This document shows, piece by piece, positions 43,688 through 53,819 of a stretch of 64,000 nucleotides of DNA (within the stretch, counting starts at the first letter, position 1; each line of letters starts with the position of its first letter). The notes under the pieces were generated by a model. The model had not been told where the DNA came from, made no database searches, and was given only the letters and a program-made list of their open reading frames with translations. Both the position numbers and the translations under genes were made by a program. The DNA is from Nocardiopsis flavescens (GTDB taxonomy: Bacteria; Actinomycetota; Actinomycetes; Streptosporangiales; Streptosporangiaceae): positions 310,001-374,000 of the forward strand of contig NZ_FQZK01000002.1 in NCBI RefSeq assembly GCF_900141985.1, read 5' to 3'.

Positions 43688-43933
43688 GTCGCCCTCCACC
43701 ACCCTCAAAGGGCGCCTTCGGCGCAGTTCTCTTCCAACCGTCGCCCTCCACCACCCTCAAAGGGCGCCTTCGGCGCAGTTCTCTTCCAACCGTCGCCCTC
43801 CACCACCCTCAAAGGGCGCCTTCGGCGCAGTTCTCTTCCAACCGTCGCCCTCCACCACCCTCAAAGGGCGCCTTCGGCGCGGCTCTCTCACGACCGCCGC
43901 CCTCCACCACCCTGAACGGTGCCTTCGGCGCGG
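43688..43933 (-). repeat. Array B of the dispersed hairpin repeat (five copies, 52-bp period)
   Basis: Copies start at 43688, 43740, 43792, 43844 and 43896, exactly 52 bp apart. The first four share 36 or more of the 38 core bases; the fifth is diverged (GCCGCC start, GAACGGTGCC). On the minus strand each contains GCGCCGAAGGCGC, then CCTTTGAGGGTGGTGGAG and GGCGAC. The copy nearest hlyIII extends into GGGCGGGC as in array A. The 14-bp spacer GTTCTCTTCCAACC is also repeated. Confidence 0.97.
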
Positions 43934-43957
43934 TCCTGATCGCCTACGTTCGAAGCC

Positions 43958-43979
43958 TAACTTACGGGACCGTAGGTTA
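43958..43979. promoter_or_regulatory. TetR-type palindrome
   Basis: TAACTTACGG-GA-CCGTAGGTTA, with 9 of 10 arm positions complementary. The TTACGG..CCGTA core is common in operators of TetR-family regulators. It lies between divergent hlyIII and ppdK; no TetR gene is in the window. Confidence 0.5.
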
Positions 43980-44186
43980 CTTGAAGGTAGTGGTGTGTCG
44001 AGCGGCACAGTGCGCCCCGGGCGGCGGGTCCGCCCGCGCGAGTGGTCGACTCCGGGGGAGCGCCCGCGTGCCGGTCGGCCGGAACGCGCGGACCGCTCGG
44101 AAGGGTGCCTTGACCAGCGGCTTCCCCCGCTTCTGTTCGCCCGTGCGTCGCGTGTGGCCGTAGGGGGCATCCGTCTCCTTTGGACC

Positions 44187-44202
44187 ATTGGTCTAGGCCT
44201 TT
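44187..44202. promoter_or_regulatory. DasR-like (dre) site upstream of ppdK
   Basis: ATTGGTCTAGGCCTTT agrees with the dre consensus ACTGGTCTAGACCACT at 12 of 16 positions, including the GGTCTAG core. It lies about 145 bases before the ppdK start. DasR is the GntR regulator of N-acetylglucosamine use in Streptomyces. Confidence 0.45.
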
Positions 44203-44343
44203 TGAGGCGCTATGAGCTGCGAAGATGTCGCAAAAAGGTGGTTCATGAAGGGGTTGGTCGGCGGGCAGTGGATAGAGTCGCGCCCATCGGGCACCAGCGT
44301 CGACCCCGCAGGGGTGTCGCCGAGCGAACGAGGGAGAACCCCC

Positions 44344-47040
<2,697 letters not shown>

Positions 47041-47047
47041 ACCGGCC

Positions 47048-47079
47048 GTGCCGCCGTCCTCGGGAACGGGCGGCGGCAC
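47048..47079 (+). terminator. Hairpin after ppdK
   Basis: GTGCCGCCG pairs with CGGCGGCAC (9 bp) around a 14-base loop, 7 bases after the stop. Confidence 0.65.
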
Positions 47080-47119
47080 CCCCGCGCGCCTCTTACACTC
47101 TTGCCCTGGGACGGAGACC

Positions 47120-47140
47120 GTCACGAGAAACTTCCGTGAC
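47120..47140. promoter_or_regulatory. Inverted repeat upstream of the YdcF-type gene
   Basis: GTCACG-9-CGTGAC, followed at once by CGTTTCGTGA, so the CGTGA element occurs repeatedly within 31 bases. A possible operator in the 260-bp ppdK-ydcF gap; no regulator can be named. Confidence 0.35.
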
Positions 47141-47301
47141 CGTTTCGTGATAGATTCTTGATCGCCGGTGATGATCCCCTCACCCCTCCTTCACCCCTTC
47201 ACGACGGCCCGGGAACCCCCGCCGAGAACCGGCGGTGCCCCGGCGCCGTCCCAAGAGGGGTGATCGACCCCGGCCCGAAGAGCGAGTGCGGAGGTACGCC
47301 G

Positions 47302-48441
47302 GTGCGAACGGCGAACGACGGACGTGGTGACGAGACGTGGGAGGACCCCGCCCCCGCGTCCTCCACGGCGCCCGATGACGATGCGACCCGGGTCATCTCC
47401 CGGAGCGACCTGCCCGCCTTCCCCGCCGAGCACGCCGGCCCCGCGGGAGGCACGGCCGATCCCGCCGGCGCGACGGGCGGCGCCGACGAGACCGCGGTGT
47501 TCTCCCGCGACGCCCTCACCGCCCCCTTCGCCGCGCAGGGGCCCGACAGCGCACCGCGCACCACCCCCCTCACCGCCGACGGGGAGGACGAGGCCTCCGC
47601 CACCCGCGCTTTCGCCCGCGGCGGGGCGGCCCCCGCCCCGGAGGGCGCCAGGGAGGCCGCCTTCACCCGCCGCTTCGTCCGCGAGCGGCCCGGGGGCCGC
47701 GGCCCGGACACCGCCGGCGCCGACACCGCCCGCCCGGACACCCCGCCGCGCAGCCGCTCCGCCCCGCCGCCGCAGGACCCCCCGCGCCGGCGCCGCACCC
47801 GGCCCGCCCCGCGACCGCGCGGGCGCCGCCTGCGACTGCGCTGGATCGTCACCGCGCTCCTGCTCACCGCACTGGCCCTGCCCCCCGCCACCTGGGGCTG
47901 GGTCTGGTACACCGCGCGCCAGGACGACCGCGCCGCCACCGACGCCATCGTCGTCCTGGGCGCCAGCCAGTACAACGGCGTCCCCTCGCCCGTCTTCGAG
48001 GCCCGCCTGCGCCACGCCCAGGTCCTCTACCTCGACGGCGTGGCGCCCGTCATCGTCACCGTCGGCGGCAAGCAGCCCGGCGACAACTTCACCGAGGCGG
48101 CGGCGGGCCGCAACTGGCTCATCGAGGTCGGCATCCCCTCCGACCGGATCATCGCGGTGGAGGAGGGCAGCGACACCCTCCAGAGCGTCCGGGCCGTCTC
48201 CACCGTCTTCGCCGACAACGCCTGGGACGAGGCCACCCTCGTCTCCGACCCCTGGCACAGCCTGCGCTCCAAGGTCATGGCCTCCGACCACGGCATCGAC
48301 TCGGGCACCTCGCCCTCGCGTTCGGGGCCGGCCGTCATCGAGCGGCGCACCCAGCTCTGGTACATCACCAGGGAGACCGCCTCACTCTGGTACTACTGGA
48401 TCTTCAACGACAGCAGCGACATCCGCGTCAACGCGGCCTGA
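47302..48441 (+). CDS. YdcF/DUF218-type membrane protein with long disordered N-terminus
   Basis: 379 residues from the GTG at 47302 with GGAGG upstream. Residues 1-170 are of low complexity, rich in Ala, Pro, Asp and Arg with repeated TRxFxR-type motifs (VISRSDL, AVFSRDAL, TRAFARG, FTRRFVRE). A basic stretch and one membrane segment (about residues 178-200) lead to an extracellular DUF218 domain: DAIVVLGASQYNGVPSPVFEARL, VIVTVGGKQPGDNFTEAA and LVSDPWHSLRS. DUF218 proteins are linked to envelope precursors (SanA/ElyC/YdcF). The intracellular tail may be a phosphorylation or docking region. Confidence 0.85.
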   Translation: MRTANDGRGDETWEDPAPASSTAPDDDATRVISRSDLPAFPAEHAGPAGGTADPAGATGGADETAVFSRDALTAPFAAQGPDSAPRTTPLTADGEDEASATRAFARGGAAPAPEGAREAAFTRRFVRERPGGRGPDTAGADTARPDTPPRSRSAPPPQDPPRRRRTRPAPRPRGRRLRLRWIVTALLLTALALPPATWGWVWYTARQDDRAATDAIVVLGASQYNGVPSPVFEARLRHAQVLYLDGVAPVIVTVGGKQPGDNFTEAAAGRNWLIEVGIPSDRIIAVEEGSDTLQSVRAVSTVFADNAWDEATLVSDPWHSLRSKVMASDHGIDSGTSPSRSGPAVIERRTQLWYITRETASLWYYWIFNDSSDIRVNAA

Positions 48442-48492
48442 ACAGGGTCGATGCCGCGTTTCGTCCCTGTCGGGAAGTAGGCTCGCAGACCT

Positions 48493-49758
48493 ATGCACAC
48501 CACCGCGGGCGCCGAGGGCGCCGTCACCGGCTACACCGGGTCCGACACCGAGCGCCGGACCCGTGAACAACGCAAGAACCGCGCCCGCGGCCCCTTCGAG
48601 CGCGACCGGGCCCGGGTCCTGCACAGCTCCGCGCTGCGCCGCCTGGCCGCCAAGACCCAGGTGGTGCGCCCCGGCGTGAGCGACTTCCCGCGCACCCGCC
48701 TCACCCACTCCCTGGAGTGCGCCCAGATCGGCCGCGAACTCGGCAACTCCCTGGGCTGCGACCCCGACCTCGTCGAGGCCGCCTGCCTCTCCCACGACCT
48801 GGGCCACCCGCCCTTCGGCCACAACGGCGAGCGCGCCCTGGACGAGGCCGCCGCCGACTGCGGCGGGTTCGAGGGCAACGCCCAGAGCCTGCGCCTGCTG
48901 GTGCGCCTGGAGGGCAAGGTCATCGACCCCGCGGGCGAGAGCGCCGGGCTCAACCTCACCCGCGCCACCCTCGACGCCACCGTCAAGTACCCCTGGCACC
49001 GCGGCGGGGGCGGCGACACCCACAAGTTCAACTGCTACCCCGACGACACCGCGGTCTTCTCCTGGCTGCGCGAGGGCGCCCCCGACGGGCGCACCTGCTT
49101 CGAGGCGCAGGTGATGGACTGGGCCGACGACGTCGCCTACTCCGTCCACGACGTCGAGGACGCCCTGCACGCCGGACTGGTCTCCATGGCCGCCCTGCAC
49201 AGCCCCGCCGAGCGCGCCGAGGTCGTGCGCATCGCCGCCGACCGCTACTGCGACCCCGCCGACCCCGCGGACCCGGCCGAACTCGACGAGGTCCTCACCG
49301 GCCTCCTCGCCGCCCCCGTGTGGCCCGCCGAGTTCACCGGCGACCTCGTCTCCCTGGCCGGGCTCAAGAACCTCACCAGCGAGCTCATCGGCCGGTTCTG
49401 CCGGGCCGCAGAACAGGCCACCCGCCGGGCCCACGGCCCCGGCCGCCTCACCCGCTACGGCGCCACCCTCATCGTGCCCCGCCGGGCCCTCCTCGAATGC
49501 GCGCTCCTCAAGGCCGTCGCCGCCCACTTCGTCATGGCCCGCGAGGAGGCCCTCGCCTACCAGGCCCGCGAGCGCCTGCTCATCACCGAACTCGTCGACG
49601 CCCTGTGGAAGAACGCGCCCCAGGCCCTGGACCCGCAGTTCCGCGCCGCCTTCAACGCCGCCCCCGACGAGTCCGCGGCCCTGCGCGCCGTCATCGACCA
49701 GGTGGCCTCCCTCACCGACACCTCCGCCATCGCCCTGCACGCCCGACTGGCCTCCTGA
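48493..49758 (+). CDS. dgt: Deoxyguanosinetriphosphate triphosphohydrolase-like protein
   Basis: 421 residues. The HD-domain metal site is complete: [17 protein letters not shown] gives the first His, [19 protein letters not shown] the HD pair, and [13 protein letters not shown] the last Asp. It hydrolyses dNTPs to deoxynucleosides and tripolyphosphate. The gene lies 51 bases after the YdcF-type gene and upstream of dnaG in the same direction, the actinobacterial core order, here interrupted by the LacI and solute-binding/vWA genes. Confidence 0.94.
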   Translation: MHTTAGAEGAVTGYTGSDTERRTREQRKNRARGPFERDRARVLHSSALRRLAAKTQVVRPGVSDFPRTRLTHSLECAQIGRELGNSLGCDPDLVEAACLSHDLGHPPFGHNGERALDEAAADCGGFEGNAQSLRLLVRLEGKVIDPAGESAGLNLTRATLDATVKYPWHRGGGGDTHKFNCYPDDTAVFSWLREGAPDGRTCFEAQVMDWADDVAYSVHDVEDALHAGLVSMAALHSPAERAEVVRIAADRYCDPADPADPAELDEVLTGLLAAPVWPAEFTGDLVSLAGLKNLTSELIGRFCRAAEQATRRAHGPGRLTRYGATLIVPRRALLECALLKAVAAHFVMAREEALAYQARERLLITELVDALWKNAPQALDPQFRAAFNAAPDESAALRAVIDQVASLTDTSAIALHARLAS

Positions 49759-49899
49759 GCGGACCCGCGCCCCCCGGACGGCGGCCCGGACCCCCCTTGA
49801 CGCGGACGCCGCGCCCCGCGCACACTGCTCTGCACGACAGGCCGCCGGCGCCCTCCCGGCACGCCCCGACGCGGCCCCGACCGGAGAGGGCGCACCCCC

Positions 49900-50898
49900 T
49901 TGCCCGTACGGAGCGGCATCCCCGGCATGGTCGACGTCGCGCGCCTGGCCGGCGTCTCCCACCAGACCGTCTCACGCGTGGTCAACGGGCACCCCGGCGT
50001 GCGCCCCGAGACCGCCGAACGCGTCCGCGCCGCCATCGCCAGCCTCGGCTACCGGCCCAACGCCACCGCCCGCGCCCTGGTCACCCGGCGCAGCGGGCTC
50101 ATCGGCGCCCTCGTTGTCCCCGGGCCCGACACCGACCTCCTGGTCGCCGGCATCGAGGCCGCCGTGCGCGCCGCCGACCGCACCCTCCTGGTCGCCACCG
50201 CGGCCCCCGGCGACCCCCGGGCCGCGGACCGCCTCCTCGACCGGGGCGCCGACGGCCACCTCGCGGTCGCCCCCGGACCCGCCCTGCTCGCGGCCCTGGG
50301 CGCGCTCGCCGACCCGCCGCCCACCGTCGTCGTCGACGGCCCCGCCACCCCGCTGGGGCCCGCGGTGGGCCCCGACCACCGCGGCGCCGCCCGCGCCCTC
50401 ACCCGCCACCTGCTCGGCCTGGGCCACCGCACCGTGCACCACGTCGCCGGGATCCCCGGCACCCACGGCGCCGCGGAACGGGAGGCGGGCTGGCGCGCCG
50501 CCCTGGCCGAGGCGGGCGCCGCCGCACCCGTCCCCGTCCCCGGCGGCACCGGGCCCGCCGCGGGCCGCGCCGCCGGACGCCTCCTCGCCGCCCGCAGGAC
50601 CGCGGGGGAGGACGTCACCGCCGTGCTGGCCGCCGACGACACCCTCGCCCTGGGCCTGCTGCGGGCCTGCGCCGACGCCGGGCTGCCCGTCCCCGGCCGC
50701 GTCCACGTCGCCGGGATCGGCGACCGCCCCGAGGCCGCCCACCTCGTCCCCGCGCTCACCACCGCCGACACCGCGCCCCGCGCGGCCGGGGAACGCGCCG
50801 TCCGGATCCTGCTGGAACGGGTCGAGGGCCGCGACGGCGCCCCCGGGGACGTTCCCGCCGCGGCCCTGCGCCCGCGCGCCAGCACCGGTCACTGGTAG
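49900..50898 (+). CDS. LacI-family transcriptional regulator
   Basis: 332 residues from a TTG at 49900, with GGAGAGGG upstream. The LacI helix-turn-helix and hinge are clear: MVDVARLAGVSHQTVSRVVNG, RPETAERVRAAIASLGYRPNATARAL. The effector domain (GLIGALVVPGPDTDLLVAGIEA, AVLAADDTLALGLLRAC) is a sugar-type periplasmic-binding fold. No sugar transporter or hydrolase adjoins it, so its target is open. It ends in a 10-base convergent overlap with the vWA gene. Confidence 0.9.
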   Translation: MPVRSGIPGMVDVARLAGVSHQTVSRVVNGHPGVRPETAERVRAAIASLGYRPNATARALVTRRSGLIGALVVPGPDTDLLVAGIEAAVRAADRTLLVATAAPGDPRAADRLLDRGADGHLAVAPGPALLAALGALADPPPTVVVDGPATPLGPAVGPDHRGAARALTRHLLGLGHRTVHHVAGIPGTHGAAEREAGWRAALAEAGAAAPVPVPGGTGPAAGRAAGRLLAARRTAGEDVTAVLAADDTLALGLLRACADAGLPVPGRVHVAGIGDRPEAAHLVPALTTADTAPRAAGERAVRILLERVEGRDGAPGDVPAAALRPRASTGHW

Positions 50899-52481
50899 CC
50901 GCGGATCTCCCGGAACACCTCCTCCAGGCTCTGCTCGCGCGCGTCGAACACCCGGCCCCCGGTCATCTCCGCCAGGTCGGCCATCTCGTCCTCGCCCGCG
51001 TCGCCGAACAGCACGGTGAACACCGGCACCCGCGCGGCCCGCGGCGACAGCCCCCGCAGCTCCCGCTCGAACGGCGCCGGCCCCGTCCCCCAGTTCACCT
51101 CTCCGTCGGTCATCAGCACGATCGACGTCAGGTGGTCGTCCTCCGGAGCGTCCTCGACCAGCGCGTAGGCCTCCCGGACCGCGTCGTAGGTCGCGGTGTC
51201 CCCCTGGGCCTCCAGGGCCCCGATGGCCTCCGACACCTCGTCCAGGGAGGCCTCGGACCCGCCGGGCTCCACCACGAACGTCCGCGGCTCGTGCGGCTCG
51301 GTGGAGAACGGCAGCAGCGTGATCTCCTCGCGCTCCTGGAACGCCTGCACCCGCTGCTCCAGCGACTCCCCGGCCACCCCGGTCAGCGCGCCCAGGGACT
51401 CCTGCAGCTCCGTCAGCCGCCCGCCCTTCATCGACCCGGAGACGTCCAGCACGTACACCGTGCGCGCCGGGCGGCGCAGGTCGCTGAAGTAGTCCGCGAC
51501 CAGCCCGTCCACCACCTCGCGGTGGGCGGGGAACGGCAGTTCCACCAGCGGCGGGAAGTCCGGCCCGGACGCCCCGCCGGCCACCGGGCGGCGCAGCGTC
51601 CGCTCCGCGATGTCGGCCTGCACGTCCCGCGACAGCAGGTCCTCCACCAGGAGGCCGTACCCGCGCTCGGCCTCCTCGCCGGGGCCGGCCAGCAGCGTCA
51701 GCGGGTAGTCGGCGGTGATCACCCCGTCCGAGGGGTACACCGGCCGCAGCCCGGCGCCGTCGCGGTCGAGCGAGAGCAGCACCGACTCGTAGTTGATGAG
51801 CGCGTCCACCGGGACCCCGTTGCCGGCCCGCTCGGTGAACGCCTGCGCCAGCCACCCCGAGGAGCCCGCGGTCAGCTCCTGGCCCTTGAAGAACGCCGCC
51901 AGCTCGGGGGCGACCCGCTCCACGTCCTGCGCGGTCAGCGCGCTCCCGCTGTCGGCCAGCGCCGACGCCACCCCGATCAGCGCCGAGAAGCCCGAGTTGG
52001 AGGCACCCGGGTTGGTCATCCCGTACGTGAACTCCGCGTCGCGCACCGCGTCGCTGACGTCGGACCAGGTCACCTCGGCCCCCTCGGTCCACCCCAGGTC
52101 GTCGGCGCGGGACTCGCGCACGCCCAGCACCACCGGGGAGAGCATGACCGGCGTCTCCTCGCGCACCCGGTCGCGGCCGCCCTCGTACAGGTGCAGGTAC
52201 CGGTTGGAGGCGAACCACACCGCGTCGTAGTCCTGCGCGTCCCCCGCCGCCACCCGGGCCAGCCCCTCCAGGGTCCCGGTGTACTCCAGCTCCACCGTCA
52301 CCCCGGTCCGCTCCGCGGCCTCCTCCAGCAGCGGCTCCATGTCGGCCAGCTCGCTGCCGGCCAGGACGCGCAGGGTGGTCGCCCCGCCCGCGGGACCCGC
52401 GAAGCCCCCGGGCCCGCCGGCGGCACAGCCCGACGCCGCCACCGCCACCGCCAGCGCCGCGGCGCACGCCGCGCGCCTCAT
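50889..52481 (-). CDS. Lipoprotein fusing a solute-binding domain to a vWA domain
   Basis: 530 residues. A lipoprotein signal ends in the lipobox ASGC with Cys19. Residues 35-290 look like a type II solute-binding fold (TTLRVLAGSELADMEPLLEEA, YDAVWFASNRY, VMLSPVVLGVRES, GMTNPGASNSGF). The rest is a von Willebrand A domain with an intact MIDAS, DVSGSMKGGR (Asp346), and LMTDGEVNWG and TYDAV downstream. This is a metal-dependent adhesion or scaffold module on the outer face. It follows a second solute-binding-like gene with a four-base overlap. No ABC permease or ATPase accompanies it. Confidence 0.85.
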   Translation of the reverse strand: MRRAACAAALAVAVAASGCAAGGPGGFAGPAGGATTLRVLAGSELADMEPLLEEAAERTGVTVELEYTGTLEGLARVAAGDAQDYDAVWFASNRYLHLYEGGRDRVREETPVMLSPVVLGVRESRADDLGWTEGAEVTWSDVSDAVRDAEFTYGMTNPGASNSGFSALIGVASALADSGSALTAQDVERVAPELAAFFKGQELTAGSSGWLAQAFTERAGNGVPVDALINYESVLLSLDRDGAGLRPVYPSDGVITADYPLTLLAGPGEEAERGYGLLVEDLLSRDVQADIAERTLRRPVAGGASGPDFPPLVELPFPAHREVVDGLVADYFSDLRRPARTVYVLDVSGSMKGGRLTELQESLGALTGVAGESLEQRVQAFQEREEITLLPFSTEPHEPRTFVVEPGGSEASLDEVSEAIGALEAQGDTATYDAVREAYALVEDAPEDDHLTSIVLMTDGEVNWGTGPAPFERELRGLSPRAARVPVFTVLFGDAGEDEMADLAEMTGGRVFDAREQSLEEVFREIRGYQ

Positions 52482-53656
52482 GCGCCCTCACCCCGGTCCC
52501 GGCCGCCGGCCGGGCGCCGCTCCTCGGGGGCGGGCGGGCTCATCCCGCTGTCGTCGTAGGCGTCCTCGATCCCGCTCAGCAGAGCCTCCAAGGCCTCGTA
52601 GGTGGGGGTGTTGACCACGTCGTCGACCCGGGTGCGCACCGGCAGGCCGTGCTCGGCGACCAGGTCCGCGAAGGCGTCGCCGCCCTCCGCGCGGAACCCG
52701 TGCCGGGTCGCCAGCGCCCGCAGTTCGGGGTCGTCGGCCAGCAGCGCGCCCACCCGGTCGCCCGCCTCGGTCAGCGGGACCAGGGTGTGCACCGAGTACA
52801 CGGTGGGCTCCGGGTACATCAGCACCGCGTCCTGGGGCAGCGCGGGGCCGTTCACCATGGCGTGCACGTACTGCGCCTCATAGGCCCACAGCAGCGGGGT
52901 GTGCCCCGGGCCCAGGTCCCGGAACTGCTCGAACGGCTGCTGGGAGGACTCCGGCGGCTGGCCCTGGGCCAGGAACAGCCCGGAGAGGCGGTCGGTGATC
53001 TCCGGGTCCGGACCGCCGGGCGGCACGACCTCCTCGTCGTTGAGCAGGTAGGAGAGCACCGCGGCGTACATGCCGGCCGAGTTCGAGGTGCGCGGGTCGG
53101 TGGTGCGCACCAGCACCTCGTTGCGGTTGTCCGAGCCCACCGAGTCCCCGGGCAGGTCCCGCCAGCGGGTCCGCTCGGCGGTCAGCTCCAGGTAGGCCGC
53201 CACGTCGAAGGACCAGGTGCCGTCCTCCTCCGCACGGCGGGCCACCCCGGCCTCGCGCAGCGACTCCGCGAGCGGCTCGTAGGAGAGGACCACCATCGGG
53301 GTGCTGAACAGCCGGTACTCGGTGGAGGCCCCGTTGTCCCGCCGGATGTGGTCGGCGGCGGTGTCCGAACCGGGGGAGACGAAGTCCGCGCCGTCGGCGT
53401 CCCGGGCCATCAGCCGCGAGCCCCGGGGGCGCACCCGCACCTCGTAGCCCAGTTCCGCCAGCCGGGCCACGACCCGCTCGTCCCGGAAGAAGTCGACCTT
53501 CTCGGACCCGACGACGCCCTCGACCACGGTGGTCCCGCCCGACCAGCGGTCGGCGAGCACCGCCCCGATGGCGACGACCAGCGCCACCACGACCGCGGCG
53601 GCCGCCCCGAGCAGCGCCCGTGCGCGCCAGCCGGGCGGGAGGTGGAGAGGGCTCAC
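52478..53656 (-). CDS. Membrane-anchored solute-binding-like protein
   Basis: 392 residues from the GTG at 53656. One N-terminal membrane segment (about residues 13-35) anchors a large extracellular domain with VVEGVVGSEKVDFFRDERVVARLAELGYEV, FVSPGSDTAADH, DSVGSDNRNEVLVRTTDPRTSNSAGMYAAVLSYLL and YVHAMVNGPALPQDAVLMYPEPTVYSVHTLVPL, the pattern of extracellular solute-binding proteins. The short, acidic C-terminus overlaps the vWA lipoprotein gene, so both are made together. Ligand unknown. Confidence 0.8.
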   Translation of the reverse strand: MSPLHLPPGWRARALLGAAAAVVVALVVAIGAVLADRWSGGTTVVEGVVGSEKVDFFRDERVVARLAELGYEVRVRPRGSRLMARDADGADFVSPGSDTAADHIRRDNGASTEYRLFSTPMVVLSYEPLAESLREAGVARRAEEDGTWSFDVAAYLELTAERTRWRDLPGDSVGSDNRNEVLVRTTDPRTSNSAGMYAAVLSYLLNDEEVVPPGGPDPEITDRLSGLFLAQGQPPESSQQPFEQFRDLGPGHTPLLWAYEAQYVHAMVNGPALPQDAVLMYPEPTVYSVHTLVPLTEAGDRVGALLADDPELRALATRHGFRAEGGDAFADLVAEHGLPVRTRVDDVVNTPTYEALEALLSGIEDAYDDSGMSPPAPEERRPAGGRDRGEGA

Positions 53657-53819
53657 CGGGGGTTCCTCCTGGTGTGCGGAGAAAGATGGGGTCCTTCACT
53701 GTGCCCCCCGCGGGCGTCCCCCGCCCGACCGCCCGGTGGACGCCCGGTGGCCCGCGCGCGAAGCCCGGCCCCGTCGGCCGCCGACCGGACCGTCCGCGGG
53801 GCGAACTACGCTGAGAGGC

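Larger units (their letters stand above)
43934..44343. other. Leader and promoter region of ppdK
   Basis: 410 bases with no supported gene. It contains a 22-bp near-palindrome (43958-43979) and a DasR-like site (44187-44202). AT-richer sequence at 44205-44260 may hold the promoter. Confidence 0.5.

Noticed and set aside
43688-43933. CRISPR array
   Set aside because: Period is constant, but the spacers are identical and no cas genes are near; it is a tandem repeat.
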